A stretch of 64,000 nucleotides of DNA from Pomphorhynchus laevis (taxonomy: Eukaryota; Acanthocephala; Palaeacanthocephala; Echinorhynchida; Pomphorhynchidae), in assembly GCA_012934845.2 (NCBI GenBank), contig WNNJ02002348.1, positions 1 through 64,000 of the forward strand, given 5' to 3'. The notes beneath the pieces are model-generated. The model was given only the letters and a program-made list of their open reading frames with translations, made no database searches and was not told where the DNA came from. Both the position numbers and the translations under genes were made by a program. Below are positions 43,430 through 55,334 of the stretch, in pieces (the first letter of the stretch is position 1; each line of letters starts with the position of its first letter).

Positions 43430-44577
43430 AGTGTGTTCATTTTCCATGGAGGCTTTTCGTAGCAGCTTCCCGATCTTTAACGGAGGAACAGAGAGCGAAT
43501 CTCCACACATTTTCTTCGATGCAGGGGCAACCGGCAAGGAAGTTTCAGATGATGAAAACAGCGAAGAGAGCATATTGGCAACGAGTTACTCTATTTGCGT
43601 TAGAATTGATCTTGTATTTGAGTCACATAGGTGGATAATATCTCTGTCCGACATACGGTTATCAGGATTAGCTGACGAGGCTGCAGACGGTCTGTTTGTA
43701 TTAATTTGAGCGCTCACATAGTCCGCTCTATATTTTTTGAAGAGGAGACACATTCTGGACCAGGTAGGGTGGTTCCCTTTACAATTAGAACACTTGGGAG
43801 AATACCCGCATTTCTCCCCTTTTTGGAATGACCAGCAGGAATTCTGAGAACAGATTCCACAAATTTGAACTTTAGAACAATTAGATCCCCAGCCCCCAGT
43901 TGTGGCAAATGCTACAATGGAGGAATGTAATATTGTCTTCTTCAACAATAGAGATGAGTAAATTGTACCCCATGTAGTGGTTGCAGGCAGATTGGCATAA
44001 GGTAAGACCGTGTCCCGATTCAACCGAACAGAAAGCCACTGGAATCGGAAAACAAGATTTGCCTTTTAAAGTTTGTATATTTGAAAGCCTGTATAATGAT
44101 TTCATAGCAAGAAGTTCGTCCTCCAGGCGAGGAGGAGCGAAGTTCGAGATGTTCATAGTTGTAAGGATAGGTTTGTGTTCAATAGTCCCAAGATCTTTAA
44201 AATTACGATTGAAAAAACTGACATAATCAGATGCTAACTCATTGGTATTAAAAGAAATTTTAATAGATGAGTCGTACATTTTGACCGAATTAAATATAAT
44301 CCGGATTGGAAAGTCTTTAACAAATCCTCTCAAAAATATTGAAAAGAGCTTATGACGCTTTTGTGGCTGGGACAGTTTAATTACAATTAAGTTTTTAAGC
44401 TTCGGGATGGGGGAATGACCTCCTCATCCTGTTGAGACAAACACTAATCTGCTTGATATGATCGATGAAAAGAGTTACCTTAGAAACTTCTTTTCCCTCA
44501 GAAAAATTGCTTGAAATTTCCATAAAAGTTGAATCCTTTGAATCATCGCAACTGCTCGAAACGTTTTTGAATTTATT
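43430..44577 (-). pseudogene. LINE-A ORF1, copy A5
   Basis: Readable from about 44400 (LKNLIVIKLSQPQKRHKLF, then RGFVKDFPIRIIFNSVKMYD). It continues through NTNELASDYVSFFNRNFKDL to zinc knuckles CSICHNWGLG, CGICSQNSC and CSNCKGNHPTWSRMC (C-X2-C-X4-H-X5-C), then a tail with RMSDRDIIHLCDSN. The third knuckle keeps the His lost in copy A3. Three or more breaks. Confidence 0.82.
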
Positions 44578-44789
44578 TGAATGGTGATAAATAAATAAAT
44601 GATTTTGTTACATAACAACATAGAAGGAAGAGTATTTACATTCAATAGTCAACCAAAAAAACTTCTTCGAATAGTCAACCAAAAACCTTCTTCGGATTAT
44701 CGAAATATTTCCTTTTTCTTTTAGCTTTTTATATCCTCAAATCCACGGGGATCTGAGGCCCCAAGCGATCCAACACGCCGCCTTCCGAC

Positions 44790-47104
44790 TGAACCACCCA
44801 GGGTCTTTCACCCCCCGGAGGATCCAATCGGCGCGGACTATGATGGGTAAACAAGAGACGAGAAGCGTAAGAAACCTTAACCTTTGCTCTGGGGGACGCC
44901 CTCTTGAGAAGAAGACTAATCACGAGATAGCCCAGGTGCCCCAAAAGCGCACATGGATTTTCCCTTTCAACGACAGATGCTGGGGCTGTTTCAGAGCCCA
45001 CCTAGCTTTCTTCAGGATACGTTTGAGTCTATCCAGGTCAGCTTTCGCCGACCAGTTCACCGAAACGGTGAACCCCAGGTATTTTACTCGACTTGTGAAG
45101 GTGGGGAGTGGTTCATAGGCAAATATGGAGGAGAGCTCAGAGAGTGCTAATCTCTTAAGCTTTTTTGTTGTTGCAGGTCAGCCATGAAAGACGACTACCT
45201 GCGATTTCGCGGAGTTTAGAACAATAATGGACCTGGGCAGCTGGTCTTTCAATCTTAAGAAGAAACGGCTGATGTCGGAGACTACGTCCTTTCACCTGTG
45301 TCCAGTGAACAGGGCTGTGGTGTCATCAGCGTACACCACAAGACGTTGTTCGCGTTTAAAAATTTTGAATAGATTAATGGGGCAGCAAGATATAAGATGG
45401 GAGAAAGTGGGGATCCTTTAGGTACACCCGTAATAGGGTAGAACTGACGCTCATCAGGGTCGTCTTCATAGTAAAATCGCTTGGTGTACAGCAGAATCTC
45501 CAACCTGTTCACAATTCTCGCAGGCAAATTGAGGGACCTGAGAGAAGAGATCACAAAGGTTATGGAGATGCGGTTAAATGCAGCAGAAAAGTCAAGAAAA
45601 AAAACAGCCACTACAAGACGATGGCTATTATCCCGGCAAAACTGTTCTACTTCACCTACTGCTGAATGAACCGAGCGACCTTTGACGAATCCATAAAAAC
45701 CCGGGGGGGGTCAAATTACGCCTACTTAAATGTGCAGATTTTACGCGCAAGCGTTTTTTCGTAAATCGACACGAGGGCATTTTGAATCGGAATGGGTCGC
45801 AGATCTTTAGGGCATGAGCAGAATTTTTTCTTAGGAATAAAAACTCTCTTACTAATATTGATGTCTGCTACATCGGATGGGGAGGCTATAAGCATTGTGA
45901 CGGCCACCTCTCTTCTCTGATCGACTGTCAAAAGCTGACACTCGATAGGAAAGTGGAGCGACGGATTTAGAGGTGCTCGTAGTGGACCTTAGGAGTTTAG
46001 GATTTCTGTTACAGATAAGTCCCTACTCCTGAAGTCACCCCAAGGCGGGATTGGTTGAAGTGATTGAGTGGTTCCATAGTTATGAAGGGCTAGTGACTCC
46101 TCCAAAACTTTTTTAAGGCCTATCTTACTTATCCAACCTAATGCTCTATCTTTCAAGCAAATAAACTTCTCCTTCTTGAAAATCTTCCAAAATGAAGACT
46201 GAGAAGGATTAAGACGAGCAATACTCGTTCTATCCCTACTCAGCTGGAACCTATAACTAGTGATCCAGTATTCATTTGAGAGAGCCTGTCTGACGAAAAC
46301 AGAGAGATTATGGAGGTTCAGCAATTTCGCTAGGACCTTGAGTTTCGTCGGAGTGGGATTGTATATACGACCTTTATAGGTAGTCGATAAAATTGCGGTA
46401 GCTTGCGAAACGAGGTAGGTATTAAATTTGGTAAGACTCATTTTCTATTCTGGGAAAGAGTTGGATAGCCGCCTGGAAGGCAACTGATCGGATCAAAGTG
46501 AAACCTCCTTCGAAGCAACGTATCTTCCTCAATTCTCCAACGAATTAAGTCATGAGAGGTGGACAGTTGTTGGCGCGACTGCTCCGTACAGAGGGGTTTA
46601 AGCAACCACCTCGAGTGAAGCAGTAAAATGTCGAGGATTGAATTTGTTGATGTGCAATGAAAGGTGGGTGACGGTGGTTTGTGAATAAGATAACCGTTCC
46701 TAGCTCTGCGAAGTGATGCGTTGATCCAACGACCAGTTCTGTCATTGAAGTCCCCAAGTATCAGGTCATAGCCGCTATCAATAATACCATCCAGATGTCA
46801 CGGTTCTTATGGATCTCCCCTGGACGAATGTAAACATTGGCTAGACTGAGGCGTTTACCGTTCTTACTGAGTGAAACTACCAGACAAGACAGGGCTGGAT
46901 ATGAGTAGTTTAGCAAGACGGAGTATAGTGGGAACAGATATGCTTTGGGATATATCGAGTAATGTCCTGGGGGAGACGGATAGACCGCGTCTTTTGAAGG
47001 ACTATAACATCTGCGTCTCTACCAGATAGAAGTCTAATAGCAGCAGCACCTCCCGAATTCCACTGTAGGATATTCAGTGAAAAAGGCTCACGAGTACTCT
47101 GCAT
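44790..47104 (-). pseudogene. LINE-A ORF2, copy A6
   Basis: MQSTREPFSLNILQWNSGGA (47104) begins the APE endonuclease: DADVIVLQKTRSIRLPQDIT (the catalytic Glu of QET is Lys here). The second APE part has NDRTGRWINASLRRARN (near 46740) and the connector NPSQSSFWKIFKKEKF (near 46190). The RT gives FLDFSAAFNRISITFVISSL (45600), GVPKGSPLSPILYLAAPL (45430; PQGS changed to PKGS) and a frame with VYADDTTALFTGHR equivalents near 45330. The thumb reads through to about 44790. Four or more frames. Confidence 0.85.
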
Positions 47105-47264
47105 TGTATTGGACTAGTTGGAATAGGGGATTGTCAACCTAGACCGAGCTATGAGCAGGGAACGTTTCCCTTCCAACCACCAGCCCAGTTCAGGGGATGC
47201 ACTTGCCCCTGGGCAGTATCTTCATTTCCCCTTCGCTGCTTCTGTTGGATAAGCTTACCGATTT

Positions 47265-47740
47265 TTAACGGGGGACGGCTTGAGCCGAATCCCCTCTCTT
47301 GTTTGACTTTTCGGCTTTAGCAGGAACGGAAGCCGGGCTAATAAACATATTGGCATCGGTCTTTATTATTAACTGCTCAATTTGCTTCATGAAGGCCTCG
47401 GATTTGAGGTCTGAGTATAGTTCAGAAACTGAGGCACTGGATGCCACCTTTGAGAAGGACTTTACAGCAAAATCACGCAGGAAGTGATTATAAAGAGAAT
47501 GTCTCAAGGGGGTTTTAATAGAGTTATCACCCCTAAATTTTTTGTTGTAGGGATTGGAAGTAATTCCCCCTTACCAGTAACAGAAATAAATTCACTGACC
47601 TTCTTGTCATTTGTTAAGTCGGATTTTACCTTTTCTCCAAAGAATTTTCCTTGATTTTGACTGGATTTTGATGGAAACTGCAAATTTTCGTTTTTCATTG
47701 ATCCTCCGACAGTACTCATAAATTCCAACATAATGATTAA
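47265..47740 (-). pseudogene. LINE-A ORF1, copy A6, zinc-knuckle part missing
   Basis: Two overlapping frames: 47731-47504 (MLEFMSTVGGSMKNENLQF ... GKGELLPIPTTKNLGVITLL) and 47507-47265 (RHSLYNHFLRDFAVKSFSKV ... SNKRGDSAQAVPR). The head and tail of ORF1 are present, but the folded core and the zinc knuckles found in A3 and A5 are absent, an internal deletion of about 600 bp. Confidence 0.75.
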
Positions 47741-47757
47741 TATTTGAATGGTAGTAA

Positions 47758-48240
47758 TGCAATCCGAATTAACGATTATGTGCGACTTTATATGCTGCTT
47801 TACGTGCTGCTTTACGTAATAGATTTCGACTTCAACTCCTATGCCTGAAACTGATACTCATTTTCAAAACAAAACATTATTTAAACATATAAATGAATTA
47901 CCCGCAAATGGGGTCCGTTACTTCAGTTAATGGTTATATACTGATTATAATATATTTCTTTAAACTTTAACTTCATCTTAAACTCTTAAATTCTTAATGT
48001 TTTTTTCATTTCATTGTTTTTTATATATCTATTTTTTACTTCGATGAGAATCTTCCCTATGAGCTTTGACTCCTTTGGAAGTCGATATATAATAATATAT
48101 TTATTTAAATCTTAAATGATATTTTATCCTAATCAAAGTGTTCTACAATACAAGTTAACATAGAATTAAACACCTTAAGTGGTCGCCACTCTAATGTTTA
48201 TTCATGAGAGAGTGTAAAATAAATTTATTAAAATTGAGAC
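47758..48240. other. AT-rich spacer
   Basis: No gene recognised. A short tandem word (GCTGCTTTACGT twice, 47792-47816) is present. It was next to the LINE-A5 insertion site before A6 arrived. Confidence 0.4.
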
Positions 48241-48273
48241 GAATGTTCGATAGCTGACTGCTATCATCATCAG
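48241..48273 (-). ncRNA. Degenerate hammerhead-like motif
   Basis: Minus strand: CTGATGA (48273-48267), one extra T, GATAGC (48265-48260), loop AGTCA, GCTATC (48254-48249), then GAAC where a hammerhead has GAAA. The six-base stem II pairs perfectly. An ...AATAAATTTA tail follows, as in the other two cases at 57.4 and 63.5 kb. The mutated GAAA box should make it inactive. Confidence 0.5.
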
Positions 48274-48949
48274 AAACGCTTTTTCCCAATTTACTATGGT
48301 TGATTTGAGGCCTTGACCCAATCATTTTAAGTCATACTACTAGGACATTTTAATAGCCTATTACGATATGCTAATAACCTACAATCATGAACCGAGGTCG
48401 ATATGTATAGGACGCAAATATCTATTTAACAACGAGGACCATGGACGCACAAAAACCATAGTCCAAATATAGACTGGTTGCAACTCTATTTCTTTTTCAA
48501 CCTTATGGAATGATTCACTTAGGACAGATGCTAAGGTATATCTAATGGTGTTGTCTTACAATTGTTACATCCCCAACTCACATGACAGTGATGATCCACA
48601 TTTAGTTGGGAGCTGCAAGATCATATACCCCCAAATATGTTATAATTCAGTCTATATCGTATAGCAATGTAGTATCTTAACTGTTGATTGTTAAAGTAGA
48701 ATTCAGTTGAAGTTTGAGGTCTTGTTGTTAGACATATGGAATATCCTTTGTAATTAGCATGTTCTTCAACGTTTCCAATAATTTATTGCATATATCATTT
48801 CTTTGAGCTTCACATGTTTATTTCTTTCTTGTATACCGTATACCTTGTAAAATTATTTCTTGTGTTACCTTTCATTTATCCGGATCCTGTTCACAAAAAT
48901 TTCATAATGATATAGTTCTTGAGAATTTAAATTTGTCTAAATTGTCTTG
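48274..48949. other. AT-rich spacer
   Basis: No coding or RNA feature recognised. Confidence 0.35.
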
Positions 48950-49530
48950 TTGGACCTCTAATTCAAAATCCTTCATCACTTTTGGGCATTTGGATTATGC
49001 TTTGAAAAATATCGTCTATTTCATTGACGTTTATAAGTTTTCTTATAAAATTATTGTTTATTTCTTCGGATAGTTTTTGAAACCATGTTTCTTCTGTCCT
49101 ATTTGTTCGTTGAATACGAGTCCATTTGAACTTCATCACCTGTGAAAACAATGTATATATTACATATCCATCGCTCCCCGCCACTTCACTTAACAATTTT
49201 ATTTCTTTATTCCATGTATTGAGTTTCTCTTTAACTTGTTTTCAGAAAACATTTCGGAGCATTGGCATGAAAACCATCATGTGGTCCTATCAACTTTAAT
49301 ACTTAAATATCCTAGTGAGATCACGCATGCTACCCACAATTTGATCTGAGGTACACTAGTTTGAATAGGTTGAATAAGTGGCAAGATAACCTCAGCAAAG
49401 GCTACCATTGCAAGTGAATCCCCTTGAATCACACTTTGTGATAATAAGGTTTCATATTCAGCTGTAAATATTGATGATATGGTGTAGGTCTTTTTCAGCA
49501 CAATCGATAATGCCGGGCACAATGTTTCCC
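48950..49530 (-). mobile_element. Second, older copy of the RT/nuclease element
   Basis: Minus strand. 49522-49277 reads CPALSIVLKKTYTISSIF, then LLSQSVIQGDSLAMVAFAEV and LPLIQPIQTSVPQIKLWVA. These match, block by block, the RT of the 12982-15022 element (CPALAQVLRNTY-like, TQVDPLAMAAFAALSIPLI, QTKQRWYADD). 49196-48963 matches the post-RT segment (FSQVMKFKWTRIQRTNR; the first copy has FTRPLQCRWTQLMRKTR). The YADD region and C-terminus are gone. Heavily decayed. Confidence 0.65.
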
Positions 49531-51239
49531 AGCATTAGTGATCAATTTTTATAGTTGAATACGTTTCAAGCATTAATTGTTTGAATGCAGTTATTCAGTT
49601 TGCTTGAGAGGCTTCTCTTACCGAATGAATATCGTTTCAGTTCCTCATCATTGATCAACACATATCTGCTTGGAATCAGGGACTTACATAATAGACTGAC
49701 AAATGTGAAATAATTGTGCTCTAGAAACTATTCTAAGCATAACATTCTAATATATATCGGTATAATACGAGGATACTTATCTAAAGGGATTAATCTGCAT
49801 ACACAATAGACTTTCAAGAACTTTGGATCAAATGGTTCAAACACATGCTGGTATCAAATGTCGATATAAAATTATTTATAGATAAAAAATGGTTTATTGC
49901 AAATTCATTAATATAAAGAAATGAAGACTGATATTCCAAGAAACCATTTATTTAAATTGACGTTTTGTGGGGTCATTCAGAATTCGTTTTTGATTAATTT
50001 GATTTTTTAAATTACAAAACTCATATTGATGATAAAAAGGAATATATCGAAATATTAGCGCAGATCATTTTTGTTGAAGCGAAATTAATTCCTCAATGTT
50101 GTATTTTATGTTTTAAATAACTGCATATTCAAGAATGCTTTCGATGTAAGTTTTGGTAAACATTTAATTTAAATTGTATCGAAACATTTTTATTTCAAAT
50201 GAAGTCAAATTGAAATGATATTTATTTGATTTCACTAACGTAATTTTAATATCTTCGTATCCTGCCACATTTTATCTAACGTAACTCACCACAATTTTTG
50301 AACAATAATTCATTTATGATAACATTGGTTACAATTCATCTGCACTTGATATATTCTATTGGTTATAAAATTAATTTATTATATAAATAAAATTAATATA
50401 TTGAATTAATATATTAATTAATAATTCATTGTATTGAATTATTACAATAATTCATTTATTATATCATTAAATACAGTTCCTCTGATCTATTGGCTTACAG
50501 TGCTATTGGTTTAAATATAAATTATAAATAATAATTATATTTGTTCTCTTACAGTTCTATTGGTTTAAATATTAATTATAATTGACTGAGATGAGCAACT
50601 GATATTAAATGTAGATGCATTTGAATATTAACTCAAGTAAATCTCGAAAATGTTTAATTCTACCTTAGCCATGAATGCAAAAAGCTTGAAATTTAAGTCT
50701 TAACCTAATTTAACCTAATTCCAATGGTACACTATATACTTATAGTCGACTACCAAGGGAAATTTCAGAAAACGATAAGTAATACCCGATTGCAGCTTTA
50801 ATTTTGTTAACCTATGCTGTTAGCGTACAGATCCATTTGAATCCTATCGAAAGATCGAGTTACTTATGTACTTTGTATATTTCGAATATTGTCACTATTT
50901 CTGGGACTATAAAGGTTTAGCCAAATGTCCTTTAAAGGTACACTATATATTAATATACTACTGAGCACAATGAAAATTTCACAAGTCGATGAGTTATACC
51001 CGATTGCATCTTAAATTATACAAAATGTTATATAATTATTTATTTTTAATTACTTAAATTTATTTTTATTTATAAATAATATAAAATACCCAGACTCAGT
51101 TATCGTATCTGATTAGTTCTAATGACAATTTTTATAGCCCTGTGGACTTTGTTTCCGTGTAATATAACCTCTGTCAGAAATGCTGAAACTATGTATTTAA
51201 ATACGACTTGTATTTTTCCGATAATTATCTAGTGGACGT
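49531..51239. other. AT-rich intergenic DNA
   Basis: 1.7 kb with no recognisable gene. Two neighbouring words around TTCTATTGGTTTAAATAT and TATTAATTATAA repeat at about 50500 and 50550, and a second pair around GGTACACTATATA occurs at 50720 and 50935. These are short local repeats in AT-rich DNA. Confidence 0.4.
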
Positions 51240-51890
51240 GAAATAATATGAGATAAATGTGAATGTCAGGATTAGTGATGTAAATGCCAGGTGAAGAGTG
51301 GTGTGAACAGAGGATTTGTGTAATTGAAGATTTGAGGTGTTTGGTCGGATTAGAGAGTTGAGGTGTTGTAAAGATTGAATTTTAGTTGAAAATGTGCGTG
51401 GCGAGAGGATATAATTATTGTACAGTGAGTAAGAGTTGTAGTGGAGAGTACATACAAATGAAGGGTTCTTGTAGAAAAGGGATTGAAGAGTTGATCTGAT
51501 GAGTGAATGTTAATATTGGTGGTGAATAATGGTGTAATGAACTTGAGGTTAGGTTAGCAAGAAATATGTAAACGGTACAATGTCAGGGTTATTGTTAGTA
51601 TTACAGACAAGTGATTTGAGTTTTCATGAATAAGATATACGCTAAAGAAAAGATGCGAAATAAAGAAAGATCAAACTTGCCGGGGAGATGATATTGATTG
51701 AAAGGAGATGTTTAAATGTGTGAAAGGAAGAAAATGATCGAATGTCGACGGGAAGGCAGTTCAATGAGAGTGGCCCAGAAACATAGTACACTCAGTGGCC
51801 ATAATTAGTGCAATATCTGGGAATGGCTAAGAGACCTATGTGACGGATCGTAGAGTAAGAGAATATATGAGTAGTAGGAAAGATCATTTT
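51240..51890. other. Purine-rich stretch, possible very old minus-strand LINE
   Basis: The plus strand is strongly G/A-rich over about 600 bp, the mirror of the C/T-rich coding strand of LINE-B. No protein block can be read with confidence. It may be a fossil LINE-B copy on the minus strand. Confidence 0.25.
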
Positions 51891-51899
51891 GAATGATCA

Positions 51900-52610
51900 T
51901 TTTTCATGATCATTTAAAGATAAAATGATCATGAAAGTTTAAACTAAAATTAATAAAGATATGTATGCAGAACTTACTAAATTAAAGGATAACTATATGA
52001 TAACAACTATTGATAAAGCTAGTAATAACTTTGTCTTCATATGCAAAAAACTTTATTATGATATACTGATAAAAGAAGTTAATTCTAATGATTTAAATGT
52101 AAATCCAACATATGAACGTAGTGAGTTGAGTTTAGAAACAATTATTACAAGTCACTGTTCTATAATGAATAAAAAGGGTATAAAGGTTGAATCAGATAAT
52201 AAAACTATACCTATGTTATATTGGAATCCAAAATCACATAAAAATCCAATAAAACCTAGGTTCATATGTAGTGCGTTTAAATGTACATTAAAACCACTTT
52301 CTGTCTATATAAATAAAATACTTAAAGTAATTAAAGCACACTTAAAAAAATATTGCAATGTAATTGAAATTAATACTAGTATAAAACACTATTTCAGTAT
52401 TAATTCTACAAAAGAAATTTTAGAACAGACAAAAGGAATAAATTTTCAAAATATAAATACATACGATTTTAGTACGCTTTATACAAATCTAGATTTAGTA
52501 GATATTAAAAAAGCGTTTGTAAAATTAATTAATCTTATATTCGGAAAAAGATATACATATATATGTTATAATAACTATAAATATAAATCCAACATATGAA
52601 TCCAACATCA
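51900..52610 (+). mobile_element. Penelope-like element, RT N-terminal part
   Basis: Ends inside the RT domain. The enclosed 212-codon frame is open, but the element is only a fragment. It starts shortly after a repeated AATGATCAT word (about 51885-51920). No terminal repeat or GIY-YIG part is attached. Confidence 0.75.
51961..52599 (+). pseudogene. Penelope-like reverse transcriptase, 5' half
   Basis: Seen: TTIDKASNNFVFICKKLYYD near residue 17, IPMLYWNPKSHKNPIKPRFI near residue 82 (the L-Y-W-x-PK-x-H-K-x-P block of Penelope-like RTs), CTLKPLSVYINKILK near residue 110, and TYDFSTLYTNLDLVDIKKAF near residue 165 (RT block A, D-F-x-x-L-Y-T-N). The frame ends soon after. The QGxxxG and YADD blocks and the endonuclease are missing. 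The DKASNN-type start is like the branch of PLEs often called Naiad, from memory. Confidence 0.78.
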
Positions 52611-52802
52611 TATAAAGATTTTCTTAATAAAAGATAACATGTTACACTTAACAGGGATAAATAAGTAAATAAGTTATGAAAAGTTAAGTTAACAACGAGA
52701 CTGTATATTCTTCATATTCTTCATAATCACTTTTTCTCATTGTATAGGCCTCAAATCCATGGGGATCTGAACCCCCAACCAATTCAACGCGCCGCTTTCC
52801 GA

Positions 52803-55200
52803 TTAAACCACCCGGGGTCTTTCACCCCCCGAAAGAATCCAATCGGTGCGGACAATGCTGGGTAAAGGCGAGACAAGGAGCTTCAGAAACCTTAGTCTTT
52901 GATCTGGGGGACGTCCTTTTGAGAAGAAGACTAATCCCGAGATAGCTAAGGTGCACCAAAAACGCACCTGGGTTTTCCCATTTAACGACAGATTCTGGGC
53001 CCGTTTCAGAGCCCAACTAGCTCTCTTCAGGATACGTTTGAGTCTATCCAGTTCGGCTTTCGCGGACCAGTTCACCGAAACGGTGAACCCCAGGTATTTT
53101 ACTCTACTTGTGAAGGTAGGAAGTCGTTCTGAGGCAAATATGGAAGAGAGCTTAGAGAGCGCTAATCTCTTAAGCTTTTGCTTTGTCGCAGTGGAGCCAT
53201 GGAAGGCAACCATCTGCGATTTGGCGGAATTCAAAACAAGATTGGACCTGGGTAACTGATCTTTTAATCTTAAAAAGAATCGGCTGATGTCAGAGACTAC
53301 GTCCTTACACCTGCGTCTAGAGAACAGGGCTGTGGTGTCATCAGCGTACACCACTAGATGTTGATCACGTTTGAATATTTTGAACAGATTGATGTAGCAG
53401 CAAGATATAAGATGGGAGAGAGGGGAACCTTGAGGCACACCCGTAATAGGGTAGAACTGACGCGCATCAGGGTCGTCTTCATAGTACAATCGCTTGGTGT
53501 CCAGCAGAATCTCCACCCTGTTTACAATTCTTGCAGGCAACCCGAGGGACCTGAGATAAGAGATAACAAAAGGTATGGAGATACGGTTAAATGCAGCGGA
53601 AAAATCAAGGAAAACAGCCATAACGAGTTGATGGCTATTTTCCCGACAGAAACGTTGCACCTCACCTACTGCTAAATGGACCGAGCGACGTTTGACGAAC
53701 TCATGGAAACCAGGTGGAATTAGATTTCGCTTACTTAGATGATCGCGGATTCACCGCGCAAGCGCTTTTTCGTAGATCGAAACGAGGGAATTTTGAATCG
53801 AAATTGGCCGCAGGTCTTTAGGACATGAGACCGGATGCTTTTTTGGAATAAAAATTCTTTTGCTAATGTTGATGCCGGCCACATCGGATGGGGTGGCTAA
53901 TAGCATTGTGACGGCCACCTTCTTTCTTTGATCGGCTGTCAAAGCTGACATACCCGAGAAGAGAGTGGAGCGACGGATTTGGAGGTGGCCTGTAGAGGCC
54001 CCCAGGCGTTGAGAATATCTGGCACAGATAAGTCTCTACTCCTGAAGTCTCCCCAGAGCGGGATTGTTTGCGGTGATTGAGTGGCTCCATAATTGTGTAA
54101 GGCTAGAGACTCCTCCAAAACTTTGTCAAGGGCTATACTATCGATCCACCCCACAGCCCTATCCCTCCAGCAAACAAACTTCTCCTTCTTGAATATCTTC
54201 CAGAAGGAAGACTGAGAAGGGTTAAGACGAGCGATACTCGCCCTATCCCTACTCAGCTGGAACCAGTATCTGGTGCGCCAGTATTCGTTCGAGAGAGTCT
54301 ATTTGGCAGAAGAAGAGAGAGAAAGGAGGTTAAGTAGTTTAGCTAGGACCTTGAGTTTTGTCGGAGTGGGACTGAAAATGCGACCTTTATAGGTTGTCCA
54401 AAGAAACGCGGTAGCCTGCGATGAGAGATAGGAGTTAAATTCGGTTAAACTCTCATTACCAATTCGGGGGAAGCGTTGGATGGCTCCCTGGACGAAAGCC
54501 ACTCTGATCGGATCAAAGTGGAATCTTCTACGAAGCAGCGTATCCTCCTCTATCCGCCAACGAATTAGATCATGAGAGGTGGACAGATGCTGACGCGATT
54601 GCTCCGTACAGAGGGGTTTAAACAACCACCTCTTATGTAGCAATAGTAAGTCGAGGAGTGAATTCGTTGATGTGCAATGAAAGGTTGGAGACGGTAGTTT
54701 ATGAATAAGATAACCGTTCTGGCTCTGCGGATTGCTTCATTAATGCAACGACAAGTTCTGTCGTTGAAGTCACCTAGTACCATGTCATAGCCGCCGTCAA
54801 TAATCCTATCCAGGAGGTCACAGTTCTTGTGAATCTCCCCTGGACGAATGTAAACGTTGTCAAGACTGAGGCCTTCACCATTCTTAACGAGTGACACTAC
54901 TAGACAAGAGAGGGCTGGACAAGAGTAATTTAGCAAGAGGGAAGATCTTAAAGATCACTTAACTAAGGTCAAGAGTCCTTGAGAAGAAGAGGAGTGAGGC
55001 GGGGTTATGTATGGAGTAAAGTTGGAATATATGTGCTTAAGGATAAATCGAGTAATGTCCTGGGGGAGACGGATAGACCGCGTCTCCTGAAGGACTATAA
55101 CATCTGCGTATCTACCAGCTAAAAGTCCAAGGGCAGAAGCACCTCCCGAATTCCACTAAAGAATATTCAGTGAAAGAGGATCGGGCTTACTGGGCCTTAC
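52803..55200 (-). pseudogene. LINE-A ORF2, copy A7
   Basis: Start region DPLSLNIL near 55180. Endonuclease fragments include LDNVYIRPGEIHKNCDLLD (54860) and LGDFNDRTCRCINEAIRRAR (54790). The connector reads RRRFHFDPIRVAF (54530). Then a 285-codon RT frame (53660-52803): FLDFSAAFNRISIPFVISYL, GVPQGSPLSHLISCCYIN, VYADDTTALFSRRRCKDVVS, LNSAKSQMVAFHGSTATKQK, VKYLGFTVSVNWSAKAELDR, and the C-terminal RLRFLKLLVSPLPSIVRTDW. Stops and shifts lie before the RT frame. The RT palm with YADD looks sound. Confidence 0.88.
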
Positions 55201-55334
55201 GTCCCCCATTTGGAAGGGGGATGCCAACCTAGACAGAGCTTGGTGCAAGAGGGTTCCCCCCTTTGCCACTAGCCCCGACCTGGATCGGACCCCCCCCAAG
55301 GCAGTATCTTCATTTCCCAGAGAGGCATTCAAAC

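Larger units (their letters stand above)
40743..44577 (-). mobile_element. LINE-A copy A5, near full length
   Basis: Minus strand: ORF1 relic (44577-43430), ORF2 from 43320 to about 40930, a 3' UTR, and an ATTTTATTATTATTTT-type tail ending at 40743. At about 3.8 kb it is the longest LINE-A copy, bounded by a 13-bp target duplication. The 5' limit rests on that duplication. Confidence 0.88.
44586..47740 (-). mobile_element. LINE-A copy A6, complete ends, ORF1 deleted internally
   Basis: Minus strand, 3155 bp. The element starts 9 bases before an ATG (MLEFMSTVGGSMKN), has a shortened ORF1 (to about 47265), and ORF2 from 47104. The 3' UTR and tail end exactly at the target duplication. Same orientation and same site as A5, so it inserted later into the right target duplication of A5. 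Confidence 0.92.
44574..47752. repeat. 12-bp target-site duplication around LINE-A6
   Basis: TATTTGAATGGT at 44574-44585 and 47741-47752, exact, directly against the AAATAAATAAAT tail on the left and the first bases of ORF1 on the right. Confidence 0.92.
40730..47757. repeat. Target-site duplication of LINE-A5, right copy split by LINE-A6
   Basis: TGAATGGTGGTAA at 40730-40742 matches TGAATGGTAGTAA at 47745-47757 with one difference. The left copy abuts the A5 tail. The right copy lies beyond A6, which inserted in it. Confidence 0.75.
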
